Shown here: piece after piece, positions 18,330 through 26,090 of the stretch
Numbering within the stretch: the stretch's first letter is position 1
Layout of the letters: each line of letters begins with the position of its first letter
From: Vulcanimicrobiota bacterium
GTDB taxonomy: Bacteria > Vulcanimicrobiota > Vulcanimicrobiia > Vulcanimicrobiales > Vulcanimicrobiaceae
Direction of reading: 5' to 3'
DNA: 64,000 nucleotides
Assembly (NCBI GenBank): GCA_003168375.1
Contig: PMSI01000001.1
Location: 806,001-870,000, forward strand
Program-made: the position numbers and the translations under genes
The notes under the pieces: model-generated
Database searches by the model: none
Seen by the model: only the letters and a program-made list of their open reading frames with translations
Told to the model about the DNA's origin: nothing

Positions 18330-19493
18330 TCACGGCACGCCCAGTTCCTCGGGATCGACGAACTCCTGGGGGTGAAAGAATGCCTGCGCGATGATCGTCG
18401 GTACGACTGCGGTGAGGATGACGACCGTCACCAGCGTCGTATACTGAGCCTGGTCGATGTAGTGATGCGTGAGACCGTAGAGACTCGAGATCGTGCCGAA
18501 CGTGAGGCCCGTCGCCATCATCAGCGTGATATACCCGGCGTTCTTCGGAGCGTGCTGGAACGCTCGCGCAGCCGGAAAGACGCCGACGCATTTCGCGACG
18601 ACTTTCACGACGAAGAATGCGGCTATTGCGCCGATGCCTGCGACGGCAGCCGAGAACGAAACCAGCGTACCCGCCTTGAGAAAGTAGAACGGCGTCAAGA
18701 AGCCCATGGTCATGGAGCGCAAACGCCGCGACACGTCGGGATTCGCGAAGAGGAAGCCCGCACAAGCGAGGCCCAAGAAATAGGCCGGCAGGACACCCTC
18801 GCTCTTCGCTGCCGTTGCAATCGCGCTGAGAACGAGGATGATCAGGAACGTCAGACGGAGTCCGGGCTCGCTCACCCACCGCGAGGTCTTCTCGAACACG
18901 GACGGCAAAAACTTTGGGACGAAGACGATTGCCAGCACGATCGCCACAACGAGTGCGGCCAGCCAGCCGTTGTAGTTCGCGAACAGCATGCCGAGCGCCA
19001 CGACCGTCCCAAGATCCGTGATGAAGCACGCGGCCAGGATCAACTGGCCGAAGTCTTTGCCCGCCAAACGTGACTCTACCATCACCGCATAGACCACCGC
19101 GACCGACGTCGTCGACATCGCCACGCCGGCGATTTTCGAAGCGTCGACGGTCCAATGGGCAACGAAATACGCGTACGCCATGGCTGCGAGAAACGGCGCA
19201 AAGAAGGAAATCGCTCCGATGACGACCGCCGGGCGGAGTTGGCGGCGAAGGACCGTGGGCTCGATCTCCGCGCCGGCGAGAAACGTCAGCATGATGCTTC
19301 CGAAGCCCGCGATGAAGTCGACCCAGGCGGTCGATCGCAGGCCGATGAGGTTGCCTGCGAGCACGCCGAGCAGGATCTCGACGAGAGCGGCGGCCAGGCC
19401 CACGCGGCGCGCGATGAAGGCGGCGGCCGTCGCAAGCGCAAGCCAAACGGCGGCGAACGCCCAAAGGTTGTCGGCCGGAATCGCGAGGGTCAC
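18330..19493 (-). CDS. CPA2-family cation:proton antiporter under fluoride riboswitch
   Basis: This 387-residue inner-membrane protein has about 12 helices and the CPA2/KefB-like Na+(K+)/H+ exchanger pattern: the LVEILLGVLAGNLIGL entry helix, FLAGAEIEP, and the ITDLGTVVALG helix with a conserved acidic residue. The GTG at 19493 is preferred because GGAGG lies six bases upstream within the riboswitch expression platform; the longer frame would start inside the aptamer hairpin. Antiporters are established members of fluoride riboswitch regulons, so its job here is probably coping with fluoride or the proton/cation imbalance it causes (inference). Confidence 0.88.
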   Translation of the reverse strand: MTLAIPADNLWAFAAVWLALATAAAFIARRVGLAAALVEILLGVLAGNLIGLRSTAWVDFIAGFGSIMLTFLAGAEIEPTVLRRQLRPAVVIGAISFFAPFLAAMAYAYFVAHWTVDASKIAGVAMSTTSVAVVYAVMVESRLAGKDFGQLILAACFITDLGTVVALGMLFANYNGWLAALVVAIVLAIVFVPKFLPSVFEKTSRWVSEPGLRLTFLIILVLSAIATAAKSEGVLPAYFLGLACAGFLFANPDVSRRLRSMTMGFLTPFYFLKAGTLVSFSAAVAGIGAIAAFFVVKVVAKCVGVFPAARAFQHAPKNAGYITLMMATGLTFGTISSLYGLTHHYIDQAQYTTLVTVVILTAVVPTIIAQAFFHPQEFVDPEELGVP

Positions 19494-19496
19494 GAA

Positions 19497-19592
19497 CGTC
19501 CTCCTTCCCGGCGCAAGGCGCCGGCGCAAAGAGGAGTCATTGGCCCATCGACGGGCGGTTTCGCTGATGCGGGGCGGACTCCACCGCCCGTG
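19497..19592 (-). promoter_or_regulatory. Fluoride riboswitch (crcB motif) with SD-sequestering platform
   Basis: Read on the minus strand, P1 is GGGCG/CGCCC (19589-19585 with 19576-19572), closed by the loop GUGGAGUC. After an 11-base insert comes AAACCGCCC, a short hairpin closed by GGGC, and then AAUGACUCCUC. Loop bases GGAGUC (19582-19577) pair perfectly with GACUCC (19538-19533), reproducing the pseudoknot of known fluoride aptamers at the same positions. Downstream, a CCGGCG/CGCCGG hairpin can extend by pairing CUCCU (19536-19532) with AGGAG of the Shine-Dalgarno (19505-19501). The two pairings exclude each other, giving a translational ON switch. One usually conserved loop A is G here. 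Confidence 0.92.
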
Positions 19593-19692
19593 TCTCCGAG
19601 CAGCCGCCCGGGTCCATTACCGTGCTGTTGCCCCGTCTGTACGCGGATTCCTCGCTGTCCTCGAGCACGAGGTCGCGCTCGGGACGGCCGGG

Positions 19693-20184
19693 CTAGCGGA
19701 CGCGGTTTGCGGCGAGCACGTCGCGCAGACCCGATCCGGCGACGCCGAGCGCGAACAGGCTGAGCGCCCACGACAAGACGCCGTAGTCTGCGCGCACGAA
19801 CGCGGTCGGATCGTGCAGCCAGGACGCGGCGTACGGCACGAGAAGCGCGAGCAGCGCGCCGTACACGATCCCCATCAGCGCGTGGGTTACGCGCTCCCCG
19901 CCGGGCAGCCGGCGCGTGTGGTCTTCGACCAGGAAGTCGGAGAGCGTGATCGCGATCTCGACGGCGAAGAGCAGCATGTACGCGACGACCAGCGCGCCGT
20001 GCGGCTCGAGCCACGCCAACGATGCGAACAGCACCGCGTACACGGCGTCGCGCGCCGCGTGCAGCCGCAGCTCAGCCGCGGCCCGCGGATCGGCGGGGAG
20101 CCGGCCGATCCACTCGTGAAAGACCAGCGTGTCGAACGCGCCCATCACGCCGAGCACGAACAGAACGCCGAGCGCGGCCGTCAC
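19693..20184 (-). CDS. Multi-pass membrane protein of unknown function
   Basis: This 163-residue protein has about four hydrophobic helices: near the N-terminus, around AVYAVLFASLAW, around AYMLLFAVEIAI, and around MGIVYGALLALLVPY. An acidic/basic loop SDFLVEDHTRRLPGGERV lies between two of them. The GTG at 20184 overlaps the stop of the DUF4166 gene in a GTGA, which fixes the start and indicates coupling. I do not recognise the family. The three genes down to 21147 form one minus-strand unit of a DUF1761 protein, a DUF4166 protein and this one. Confidence 0.75.
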   Translation of the reverse strand: MTAALGVLFVLGVMGAFDTLVFHEWIGRLPADPRAAAELRLHAARDAVYAVLFASLAWLEPHGALVVAYMLLFAVEIAITLSDFLVEDHTRRLPGGERVTHALMGIVYGALLALLVPYAASWLHDPTAFVRADYGVLSWALSLFALGVAGSGLRDVLAANRVR

Positions 20185-20771
20185 GCCGGGACGACCGTCC
20201 CGCTGTACGCCCCGATCGTGCCGAGCAGCGGCAGCGCGATCGAGACCTCGACCTTCCAGCCGTTGGCGACGCCGTGTACGATCGCGGTGACCGCCGGCGC
20301 GAACGCGCGCGGCAGCGGCACCCCGAACACCCGGCAGCCACGGCTCGTGATGCGCATCCCCGACTCGTCGGCCGCGACGTCGAACGCGACCTGCAGCGGG
20401 CCCGCCTGCTCGATCAAGCGGCCGCGCTCGAGCCATTGCGCGGTGCGCAGCTCGCGATCCGGGAAGACGCGCGTCCAGACCTCGCGCTCACCGTCGACGC
20501 GGACGTGCAGCACGACGCGGGTCGACGGCGTGACGGCGGGGAGACCGGCGGCGCGCGCTACGATTCCGTGCAGCGGGCCGGCGTGGCGGCGTACGGCGAA
20601 CGTGCACTCGGCCTCGCCGCCGCCCTGCGCATGAAACCGGCGCAGCACGGACGGGAGCCGCTCGAACGACGCGCCGAGCAGCCGCTGATAGAGCTGAACG
20701 TCGAGCCCCTCAGGCCGCGCGCGCCGCAGCTCCGCGCGTCGCCCGCCCCCGCAGAGCGCCAACGACCGCAC
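20181..20771 (-). CDS. DUF4166 domain protein
   Basis: The 196-residue frame contains a DUF4166 domain from about residue 26: LYQRLLGASFERLPSVLRRFH at the start, FGVPLPRAFAP in the middle and PLLGTIGAYSG near the end. This soluble domain is usually found alone or beside membrane proteins, and its function is not established. The start is uncertain. The GTG at 20771 overlaps the preceding gene by 62 bases, whereas the domain itself begins near 20699, where no standard start codon exists despite a GAGGGG there. A TTG at 20762 or a CTG near 20729 are alternatives. Confidence 0.75.
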   Translation of the reverse strand: MRSLALCGGGRRAELRRARPEGLDVQLYQRLLGASFERLPSVLRRFHAQGGGEAECTFAVRRHAGPLHGIVARAAGLPAVTPSTRVVLHVRVDGEREVWTRVFPDRELRTAQWLERGRLIEQAGPLQVAFDVAADESGMRITSRGCRVFGVPLPRAFAPAVTAIVHGVANGWKVEVSIALPLLGTIGAYSGTVVPA

Positions 20772-21147
20772 CGGTGATGACGAATCCGATCACCCCGTAG
20801 CCGCCGTCGATCAGCATCAGCGCGATCGGACGCACTTCGAAGCTGGACAGGTTCGCGAGCATCGCAAGGAAGATGCAGACGCCGGTCAGGAATCCGACCT
20901 GCGCACCCTTCGACGCGTTGCCGCGCTCGTAATGCCACAGCATGTTGTCGAAGCAGTACGAAACGAGAAGGCCGGCGACGAACGAGATGACGTACGGCCA
21001 GAAGCCCGCGGCGGCGAACTCCTCTTTCGTCTTGCCGACGGCCGCGATCCACTGAGCGCTGAAAACCGTGAACCAGATCGCGCCCCACGCGAAGAACACG
21101 ATCGCTCCCGCCACGATCCCGAGATAGTTCGGACGCCGTTCGCTCAT
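20710..21147 (-). CDS. DUF1761 family membrane protein
   Basis: This 145-residue protein has four membrane helices and the DUF1761 pattern: an N-terminal helix ending in WGAIWFTVFS, the KTKEEF linker, then helices around FVAGLLVSYCFDNML, GVCIFLAMLANL and IGFVITGAVVG. The start is supported by GGAGGG eight bases upstream. It is the first gene of a three-gene minus-strand unit. Function is not established for the family. Confidence 0.85.
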   Translation of the reverse strand: MSERRPNYLGIVAGAIVFFAWGAIWFTVFSAQWIAAVGKTKEEFAAAGFWPYVISFVAGLLVSYCFDNMLWHYERGNASKGAQVGFLTGVCIFLAMLANLSSFEVRPIALMLIDGGYGVIGFVITGAVVGALRGRATRGAAARAA

Positions 21148-21191
21148 CGAGAGTCCCTCCGCAGCAGCGACCGAGCGGCCGCTCTTCGCCC

Positions 21192-21220
21192 AGCCTAGCG
21201 CGGTACCGTGGAATTGTCCA
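21192..21220 (-). promoter_or_regulatory. Likely promoter for the DUF1761/DUF4166 unit
   Basis: On the minus strand TGGACA (21220-21215) and TAGGCT (21197-21192) are separated by 17 bases. This lies about 45 bases upstream of the DUF1761 start, in the 83-base gap after the formate dehydrogenase gene. It is also upstream in the same direction as fdh, so read-through is possible. Confidence 0.5.
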
Positions 21221-21230
21221 GGCTCGCCCG

Positions 21231-23981
21231 TCAGAGGATCGCGGCGGTGACCCGTTCGCCTTTGCGCACCTTGACGGCGCAGAACTTGAACTCCGGGATC
21301 TTCCCGACCGGGTCGATCGCGTCGTTGGTCAGCAGGTTCGCCGCCGCTTCGTTGTAGACGAACGGCATGAAGAGCGTTCCGCGCTGCATCCCGCGATCGG
21401 CTCGTGCGTAGCCGGTCAGCTCGCCGCGCCGCGATTCGAGCGTGATCGGGCCGCCCGGCTCGACGCCGAGCTGCGTGAGATCGTCCGGGTGGACGCTGAT
21501 GACGGGGTCGGGTTCGAGCGCGTCGAGCACGCTGGCGCGGCGCGTCATCGAGCCGGTGTGCCAGTGCTCGAGCTGCCGGCCCGTCGTGAAGATGTACGGA
21601 TACGCGTTGTCCGGCATCTCGTCGGCGTGGCTGTACGCGGCCGGCTTGAACAAGCCGCGGCCGCCCGAGCGCGGAAAGTCCTCGATGAAGATCACCGGCT
21701 CACCCGGATCGCCGACGTGCTCCAGCGGGTACGTGCACGAGCCTTCGACCTCCAGCCGTTCCCAGGTGATCCCGGCCATGCTCGGCGTCGCGTGGCGGAT
21801 CTCTTCGAACACCTCCGCCGGCCCGGCATAGTTCCAGTCGAGACCGATGCGGCGCGCGATCTCTTGGATGATCCAGAGATCCTGACGCGCGTCGCTCGGC
21901 GGATCGAGCGCCTGACGGCCGAGCTGCACGCGCCGGTCCGTGTTGGTGAAGGTCCCGGTCTTCTCCGGGAACGCCGATGCGGGCAGAATCACATCCGCGT
22001 AGCTCGACGTCTCGGTGAAGAAGATGTCCTGCACCACCAGATGATCGAGCTTCGTCAGCGCCTCGCGCGCGTGCTCGACGTTCGGGTCCGACATCGCGGG
22101 GTTCTCGCCCATGATGTACATCCCGCGGATCTCGCCTTTGTAGGCGCCCTCCGTGATCTCGGTGACGGTCAAGCCGACGTTCGGATCGAGCTTCGTGTTC
22201 CAGAGCGCTTCGAACTTGCGCTGGGCGTCCTGGTTGTCGACGCGCTCGTAGTCCGGGAACATCATCGGGATCAGCCCCATGTCCGAGGCGCCCTGCACGT
22301 TGTTCTGCCCGCGCAACGGGTGCAGGCCGGTCCCCGGCCGGCCGATCTGTCCGGTGACGAGCGCCAGCGAGATCAGGCAGCGCGCGTTGTCGGTGCCGTG
22401 AATGTGCTGCGAGATCCCCATCCCCCAGAAGATGATCGCCGCGTTCGCCGTCGCGTAGAGCCGCGCGACTTCGCGGATCGTCTGCGCATCGATACCGGTG
22501 ATCGGCGCAACCTTCTCGGGCGAGTAGTCCTTGACGTTCTCTTTGAGCGCTTCGTAGTTCTCGGTGCGATCGCGGATGAACGCCTCGTTGGCGAGGCCTT
22601 CCTCGATGATGACGTGCATCAGCGCGTTGAGCAGCGCGACGTCGGTGTCGGCGTTGAACTGCAGGAAGTACGTCGCGTGCCGCGCCAGGTCCGAGCGCTG
22701 CGGGTTGATATAGATGAGCTTCGTTCCGGCCTTGGCGGCGTTCTTCATGAACGTTGCGGCGACGGGATGGTTCACCGTCGGATTCGCGCCGATGACGATC
22801 GCCACGTCGGCCAGCGCGACGTCCTCGACCTGGTTCGAGACGGCGCCCGAACCGACGTCTTCGAGCAGCGCGGCGACCGACGAGGCATGGCAGAGCCGCG
22901 TGCAATGGTCGACGTTGTTCGTCCCGAAGCCGGTCCGCACGAGCTTCTGGAACAGGTAGGCCTCTTCGTTGCTCCCCTTCGCCGAGCCGAACCCGGCCAT
23001 CGCCTTAGGACCGTGCTGGTCGCGAATCTCGCGCAGCTTTCCGCCCGCGAGATCGAGCGCTTCTTCCCACGTCGCTTCGCGGAACGCGTTCCACATCTCG
23101 GCCGGATCCATCAGCGCCGGCGTCTTCGCGACGCCTTCCTTGCGGATCATCGGTTTCGTCAGCCGCTTCGGGTTGTGCACGTAGTCGAAGCCGAACCGTC
23201 CCTTGACGCACAGCCGGCTCGCGTTCGACGGACCGTCCCGTCCATCGACGGAGAGGATCTTTTCGTCCTTGATGTTGTACGTGAGCAAACAGCCGACGCC
23301 GCAGTACGGACACGCCGAGTCGACCTTCCTGTCGGGTTCGAGCATCGCGACGTTGTTCGCCGGCGCGAGCGCACCGGTCGGACACGCCTGCACGCACTCG
23401 CCGCACGCGACGCACGAACTCGGCCCCATCGGGTCGTCGAAGTCGAAGACGATCTTCGCGTGCTCGCCGCGCCAGGCGTAGCCGATCACGTCGTTGACCT
23501 GCTCTTCGCGGCAGGCACGCACGCAGCGGCCGCACTGGATGCACGCGTCGAGGTTCACCGACATCGCGGGGTGCGAGAGATCCGGCGCGGGCTGGTGCCG
23601 CTGCGGGTAGCGCGCCGCCGTGACGCCCAGCTTGCCCGCCCATACGTCGAGCTCGGAGACGAGCTTGTACGGCGAGGCGCCCTGCTTCGGCATGTCCGTC
23701 AGCAGCAGCTCGGCGACCATCTTCTGCGATTTCGTCGCGCGATCGCTCGTGCTCGACACCGCCATCCCCTCGGTGGGGCGGCGGCAGCACGACGGCGCGA
23801 GGACGCGTTCGCCGTCGATCTCGACCATGCAGACGCGGCAATTCCCGTCGGGACGATAGCCGTCTTTGTAGCACAGGCGCGGGATCTCGATGCCGTTACG
23901 ATCGGCGGCCTGCAGGATCGTCTCGTCCTCGTGGGCTGCGACCGCCGTGCCGTTGAGCGTGAAGCCGATCCGCGTCGCCAT
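21231..23981 (-). CDS. fdhF: NAD-dependent formate dehydrogenase, catalytic subunit
   Basis: This 916-residue molybdopterin (bis-MGD) enzyme of the FdsA/FdhF type oxidises formate to CO2. In order it has an N-terminal [2Fe-2S] domain (C37, C48, C51, C65/66), two [4Fe-4S] ferredoxin motifs (C147-C157 and C190-C200), a further CPYCGVGC cluster site at 224-231 with C258, and the molybdopterin domain. The active-site ligand is Cys364 in DHCTRLCHAS, so selenocysteine is not used. A C-terminal dinucleotide-binding domain follows. Its ATG lies one base after the stop of the diaphorase gene. No fdhD or maturation gene is in the window. Confidence 0.94.
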   Translation of the reverse strand: MATRIGFTLNGTAVAAHEDETILQAADRNGIEIPRLCYKDGYRPDGNCRVCMVEIDGERVLAPSCCRRPTEGMAVSSTSDRATKSQKMVAELLLTDMPKQGASPYKLVSELDVWAGKLGVTAARYPQRHQPAPDLSHPAMSVNLDACIQCGRCVRACREEQVNDVIGYAWRGEHAKIVFDFDDPMGPSSCVACGECVQACPTGALAPANNVAMLEPDRKVDSACPYCGVGCLLTYNIKDEKILSVDGRDGPSNASRLCVKGRFGFDYVHNPKRLTKPMIRKEGVAKTPALMDPAEMWNAFREATWEEALDLAGGKLREIRDQHGPKAMAGFGSAKGSNEEAYLFQKLVRTGFGTNNVDHCTRLCHASSVAALLEDVGSGAVSNQVEDVALADVAIVIGANPTVNHPVAATFMKNAAKAGTKLIYINPQRSDLARHATYFLQFNADTDVALLNALMHVIIEEGLANEAFIRDRTENYEALKENVKDYSPEKVAPITGIDAQTIREVARLYATANAAIIFWGMGISQHIHGTDNARCLISLALVTGQIGRPGTGLHPLRGQNNVQGASDMGLIPMMFPDYERVDNQDAQRKFEALWNTKLDPNVGLTVTEITEGAYKGEIRGMYIMGENPAMSDPNVEHAREALTKLDHLVVQDIFFTETSSYADVILPASAFPEKTGTFTNTDRRVQLGRQALDPPSDARQDLWIIQEIARRIGLDWNYAGPAEVFEEIRHATPSMAGITWERLEVEGSCTYPLEHVGDPGEPVIFIEDFPRSGGRGLFKPAAYSHADEMPDNAYPYIFTTGRQLEHWHTGSMTRRASVLDALEPDPVISVHPDDLTQLGVEPGGPITLESRRGELTGYARADRGMQRGTLFMPFVYNEAAANLLTNDAIDPVGKIPEFKFCAVKVRKGERVTAAIL

Positions 23982-23982
23982 G

Positions 23983-25722
23983 CTACGCCTGAACCTCGTG
24001 GGGGAAGTACTTGTAGACGCAGAGATACGGGTTCGGCGCGGCTTGACCCAGGCCGCAGATCGACGCGTCCATCATGACGGTCGAAAGATCGGTGAGCAGC
24101 TCCCGGTCCCAGTCGTCACGCTCCATCAGCGCGACGGCTTTCGCCGTGCCGACGCGGCAGGGCGTACACTGCCCGCACGACTCTTCACGGAAGAAGCGCA
24201 GCATGTTCAGCGCGGCGCTCTTCGCGCTGTCCTTGTCGGAGAGCACGATGATCGCCGCCGAGCCGATGAAGCACCCGTACTTGTTCAGCGTATCGAAATC
24301 GAGCGGGATGTCGTCCATCGAGGCCGGCAAGATCCCGCCGGACGCGCCGCCGGGAAAGTACCCGTAGAACGTGTGGCCGGGGAGCATCCCGCCGGCGTAT
24401 TCGTCGATCAGCTCGCGGATCGTGATCCCGGCCGGCGCCAAATGGACGCCGGGCTTTTGCACGCGCCCGCTGACCGAGAACGAGCGCAAGCCCTTGCGGC
24501 CGTTGCGCCCTTGCGAGGCGAACCACTCCGCGCCGCGTTCGACGATCTCGCGCACCCAGTAGAGCGTCTCCATGTTGTGCTCGAGCGTCGGCCGCCCGAA
24601 GACGCCGACCTGCGCAACGTACGGCGGGCGCAGCCGCGGCATCCCTTTCTTGCCTTCGATCGACTCGATCATCGCAGACTCTTCGCCGCAGATGTAGGCG
24701 CCCGCGCCGCGCCGCAGGTGGATCGACGGCAGCGGCACCGGTGCGTGCGCCTGCAGCGCGGCGAGCTCGGCGGTCAGGATCGCTCGCGCGGCGGCGTACT
24801 CGTCGCGCAGGTACACGTAGATCTCGGCGATTCCGACCGCCCACGCCGCGATCAGCATCCCTTCGAGAAAGCGGTGCGGATCGCGTTCGAGATACCAGCG
24901 GTCCTTGAACGTTCCGGGCTCGCCTTCGTCGATGTTCACCGCCATCAGGCGCGGCGCCGGTTCGGCACGGACGATCTTCCACTTGCGGCCGGCCGGGAAG
25001 CCGGCGCCGCCGAGCCCGCGCAGCCCGGCGTCCTCCATCGTCGCGATCACCTCGTCGGCGCCGCGCTCGCCCGCGACGCACGCTTTGAGCAGCGCGTAGC
25101 CGCCGCCCGCGACGTACGCCTCGAAGTTCGTATACGACGGCACCGCCGCGGTCAACACCTTGGCTTCGAGCGCAGCGTCGACCAGCGCGACCGTCGCACG
25201 GTCGACCGGATTCTGATTCACCACCGCGACCGGCGCGGTATCGCAGCGGCCGACGCACGGAGCGGTAATCACCCGCACGCCGTCGCCGTATCCACCGTTG
25301 CGCAGCAGACCCAGCAGGTTTTGCGCGCCCGCCATCTCGCACGAAAGGCCGTCGCAGACACGCACCGTCACCGCCGGAGGCGCGGCCTCGCCTTCCTTGA
25401 CGACGTCGAAGTGATGGTAGAAGGTCGCGACCTCGAACACCTCAGCCGGCGCGAGGCGCATCTCCTCGGCGAGTGCGTTGAGGTGCGCCGCCGAGATCGC
25501 GCGATAGCGGTCTTGGATCTTGTGCAGGTGCTCGATGAGCAGATCGCGCCGGCGCGGCTCGTCGCCGAGCAGGGCGCGCACGTCCGCGAGCGCGACCGGA
25601 TCGACCGGACGGCCTCTGCCCTCGCGACGCCGCTTCTTGCGCCGTCCGTCGGCGTCCGCATCGGGCGTGAGGCGCGCCGCCTGCCCGACCGGGATGCCGC
25701 CGACGATGTCGATCGTCTCCAA
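23983..25722 (-). CDS. fdsB: Formate dehydrogenase diaphorase: fused NuoE-like and NuoF-like subunit
   Basis: This 579-residue protein fuses a 24-kDa (NuoE/FdsG) domain at about residues 45-195 with a 51-kDa (NuoF/FdsB) domain at 200-579. The first binds [2Fe-2S] through CDGLSC and CVGRC. The second carries the FMN/NAD site GLGGAGFPAGRKWKI and the [4Fe-4S] site ESCGQCTPC plus a later Cys in SICGLGQ. It passes electrons from the formate dehydrogenase subunit to NAD+. The start is TTG, with GGGAG eight bases upstream. FdsG and FdsB are separate in Cupriavidus/Rhodobacter-type enzymes; fusion is a known variant. Confidence 0.92.
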   Translation of the reverse strand: METIDIVGGIPVGQAARLTPDADADGRRKKRRREGRGRPVDPVALADVRALLGDEPRRRDLLIEHLHKIQDRYRAISAAHLNALAEEMRLAPAEVFEVATFYHHFDVVKEGEAAPPAVTVRVCDGLSCEMAGAQNLLGLLRNGGYGDGVRVITAPCVGRCDTAPVAVVNQNPVDRATVALVDAALEAKVLTAAVPSYTNFEAYVAGGGYALLKACVAGERGADEVIATMEDAGLRGLGGAGFPAGRKWKIVRAEPAPRLMAVNIDEGEPGTFKDRWYLERDPHRFLEGMLIAAWAVGIAEIYVYLRDEYAAARAILTAELAALQAHAPVPLPSIHLRRGAGAYICGEESAMIESIEGKKGMPRLRPPYVAQVGVFGRPTLEHNMETLYWVREIVERGAEWFASQGRNGRKGLRSFSVSGRVQKPGVHLAPAGITIRELIDEYAGGMLPGHTFYGYFPGGASGGILPASMDDIPLDFDTLNKYGCFIGSAAIIVLSDKDSAKSAALNMLRFFREESCGQCTPCRVGTAKAVALMERDDWDRELLTDLSTVMMDASICGLGQAAPNPYLCVYKYFPHEVQA

Positions 25723-25788
25723 ACCGATTACTCCCGAGTTTTGGGATACGGTATTTTGTACACCACGAAGTCGGCACCCTCCGGCGGC

Positions 25789-26058
25789 TCAGCCTCCGGG
25801 CGGATCTGCCGGCGGCTTGACCGCATCGAAGCTCCCGCCTTCTTCCAGCGCCTCCCGTTCGTTGAAGGGCTCGCGTTCGAGCCCCTCCGTCTCGGCCGGC
25901 TCGTGGAACGCCGTCAGCGGCCGCTCGACCGCCGGCCGGCCGACGACGGAGGCGCTCTCGCGGCCGGTTTCGGGCGGGGTCGTCCCCGACCCGCGGTCGC
26001 TGTTCACGACGGGGTCGGGACCGCGCTGGGTTGGATTGCGATCCGCGTGATTGGCCAT
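25789..26058 (-). CDS. Small hydrophilic, probably disordered protein
   Basis: This 89-residue frame is rich in Pro, Glu, Gly and Arg, with no hydrophobic segment and no recognised domain. The Shine-Dalgarno GGAGGG lies about eleven bases before the ATG. It fills the gap between the hybrid kinase and the formate dehydrogenase genes, all on the minus strand. Low complexity makes a chance frame possible. Confidence 0.45.
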   Translation of the reverse strand: MANHADRNPTQRGPDPVVNSDRGSGTTPPETGRESASVVGRPAVERPLTAFHEPAETEGLEREPFNEREALEEGGSFDAVKPPADPPGG

Positions 26059-26090
26059 GCTCGCCGATACCCTCCGCCGCTGAGTTCTGC

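Noticed and set aside
19490-20014. Minus-strand open frame across the riboswitch region
   Set aside because: It overlaps the fluoride aptamer and the membrane protein in another frame; it is Arg/Ala-rich with no support.
21489-24077. 862-codon plus-strand open frame opposite formate dehydrogenase
   Set aside because: Shadow of the fdh gene; no recognisable motif and no ribosome-binding site.
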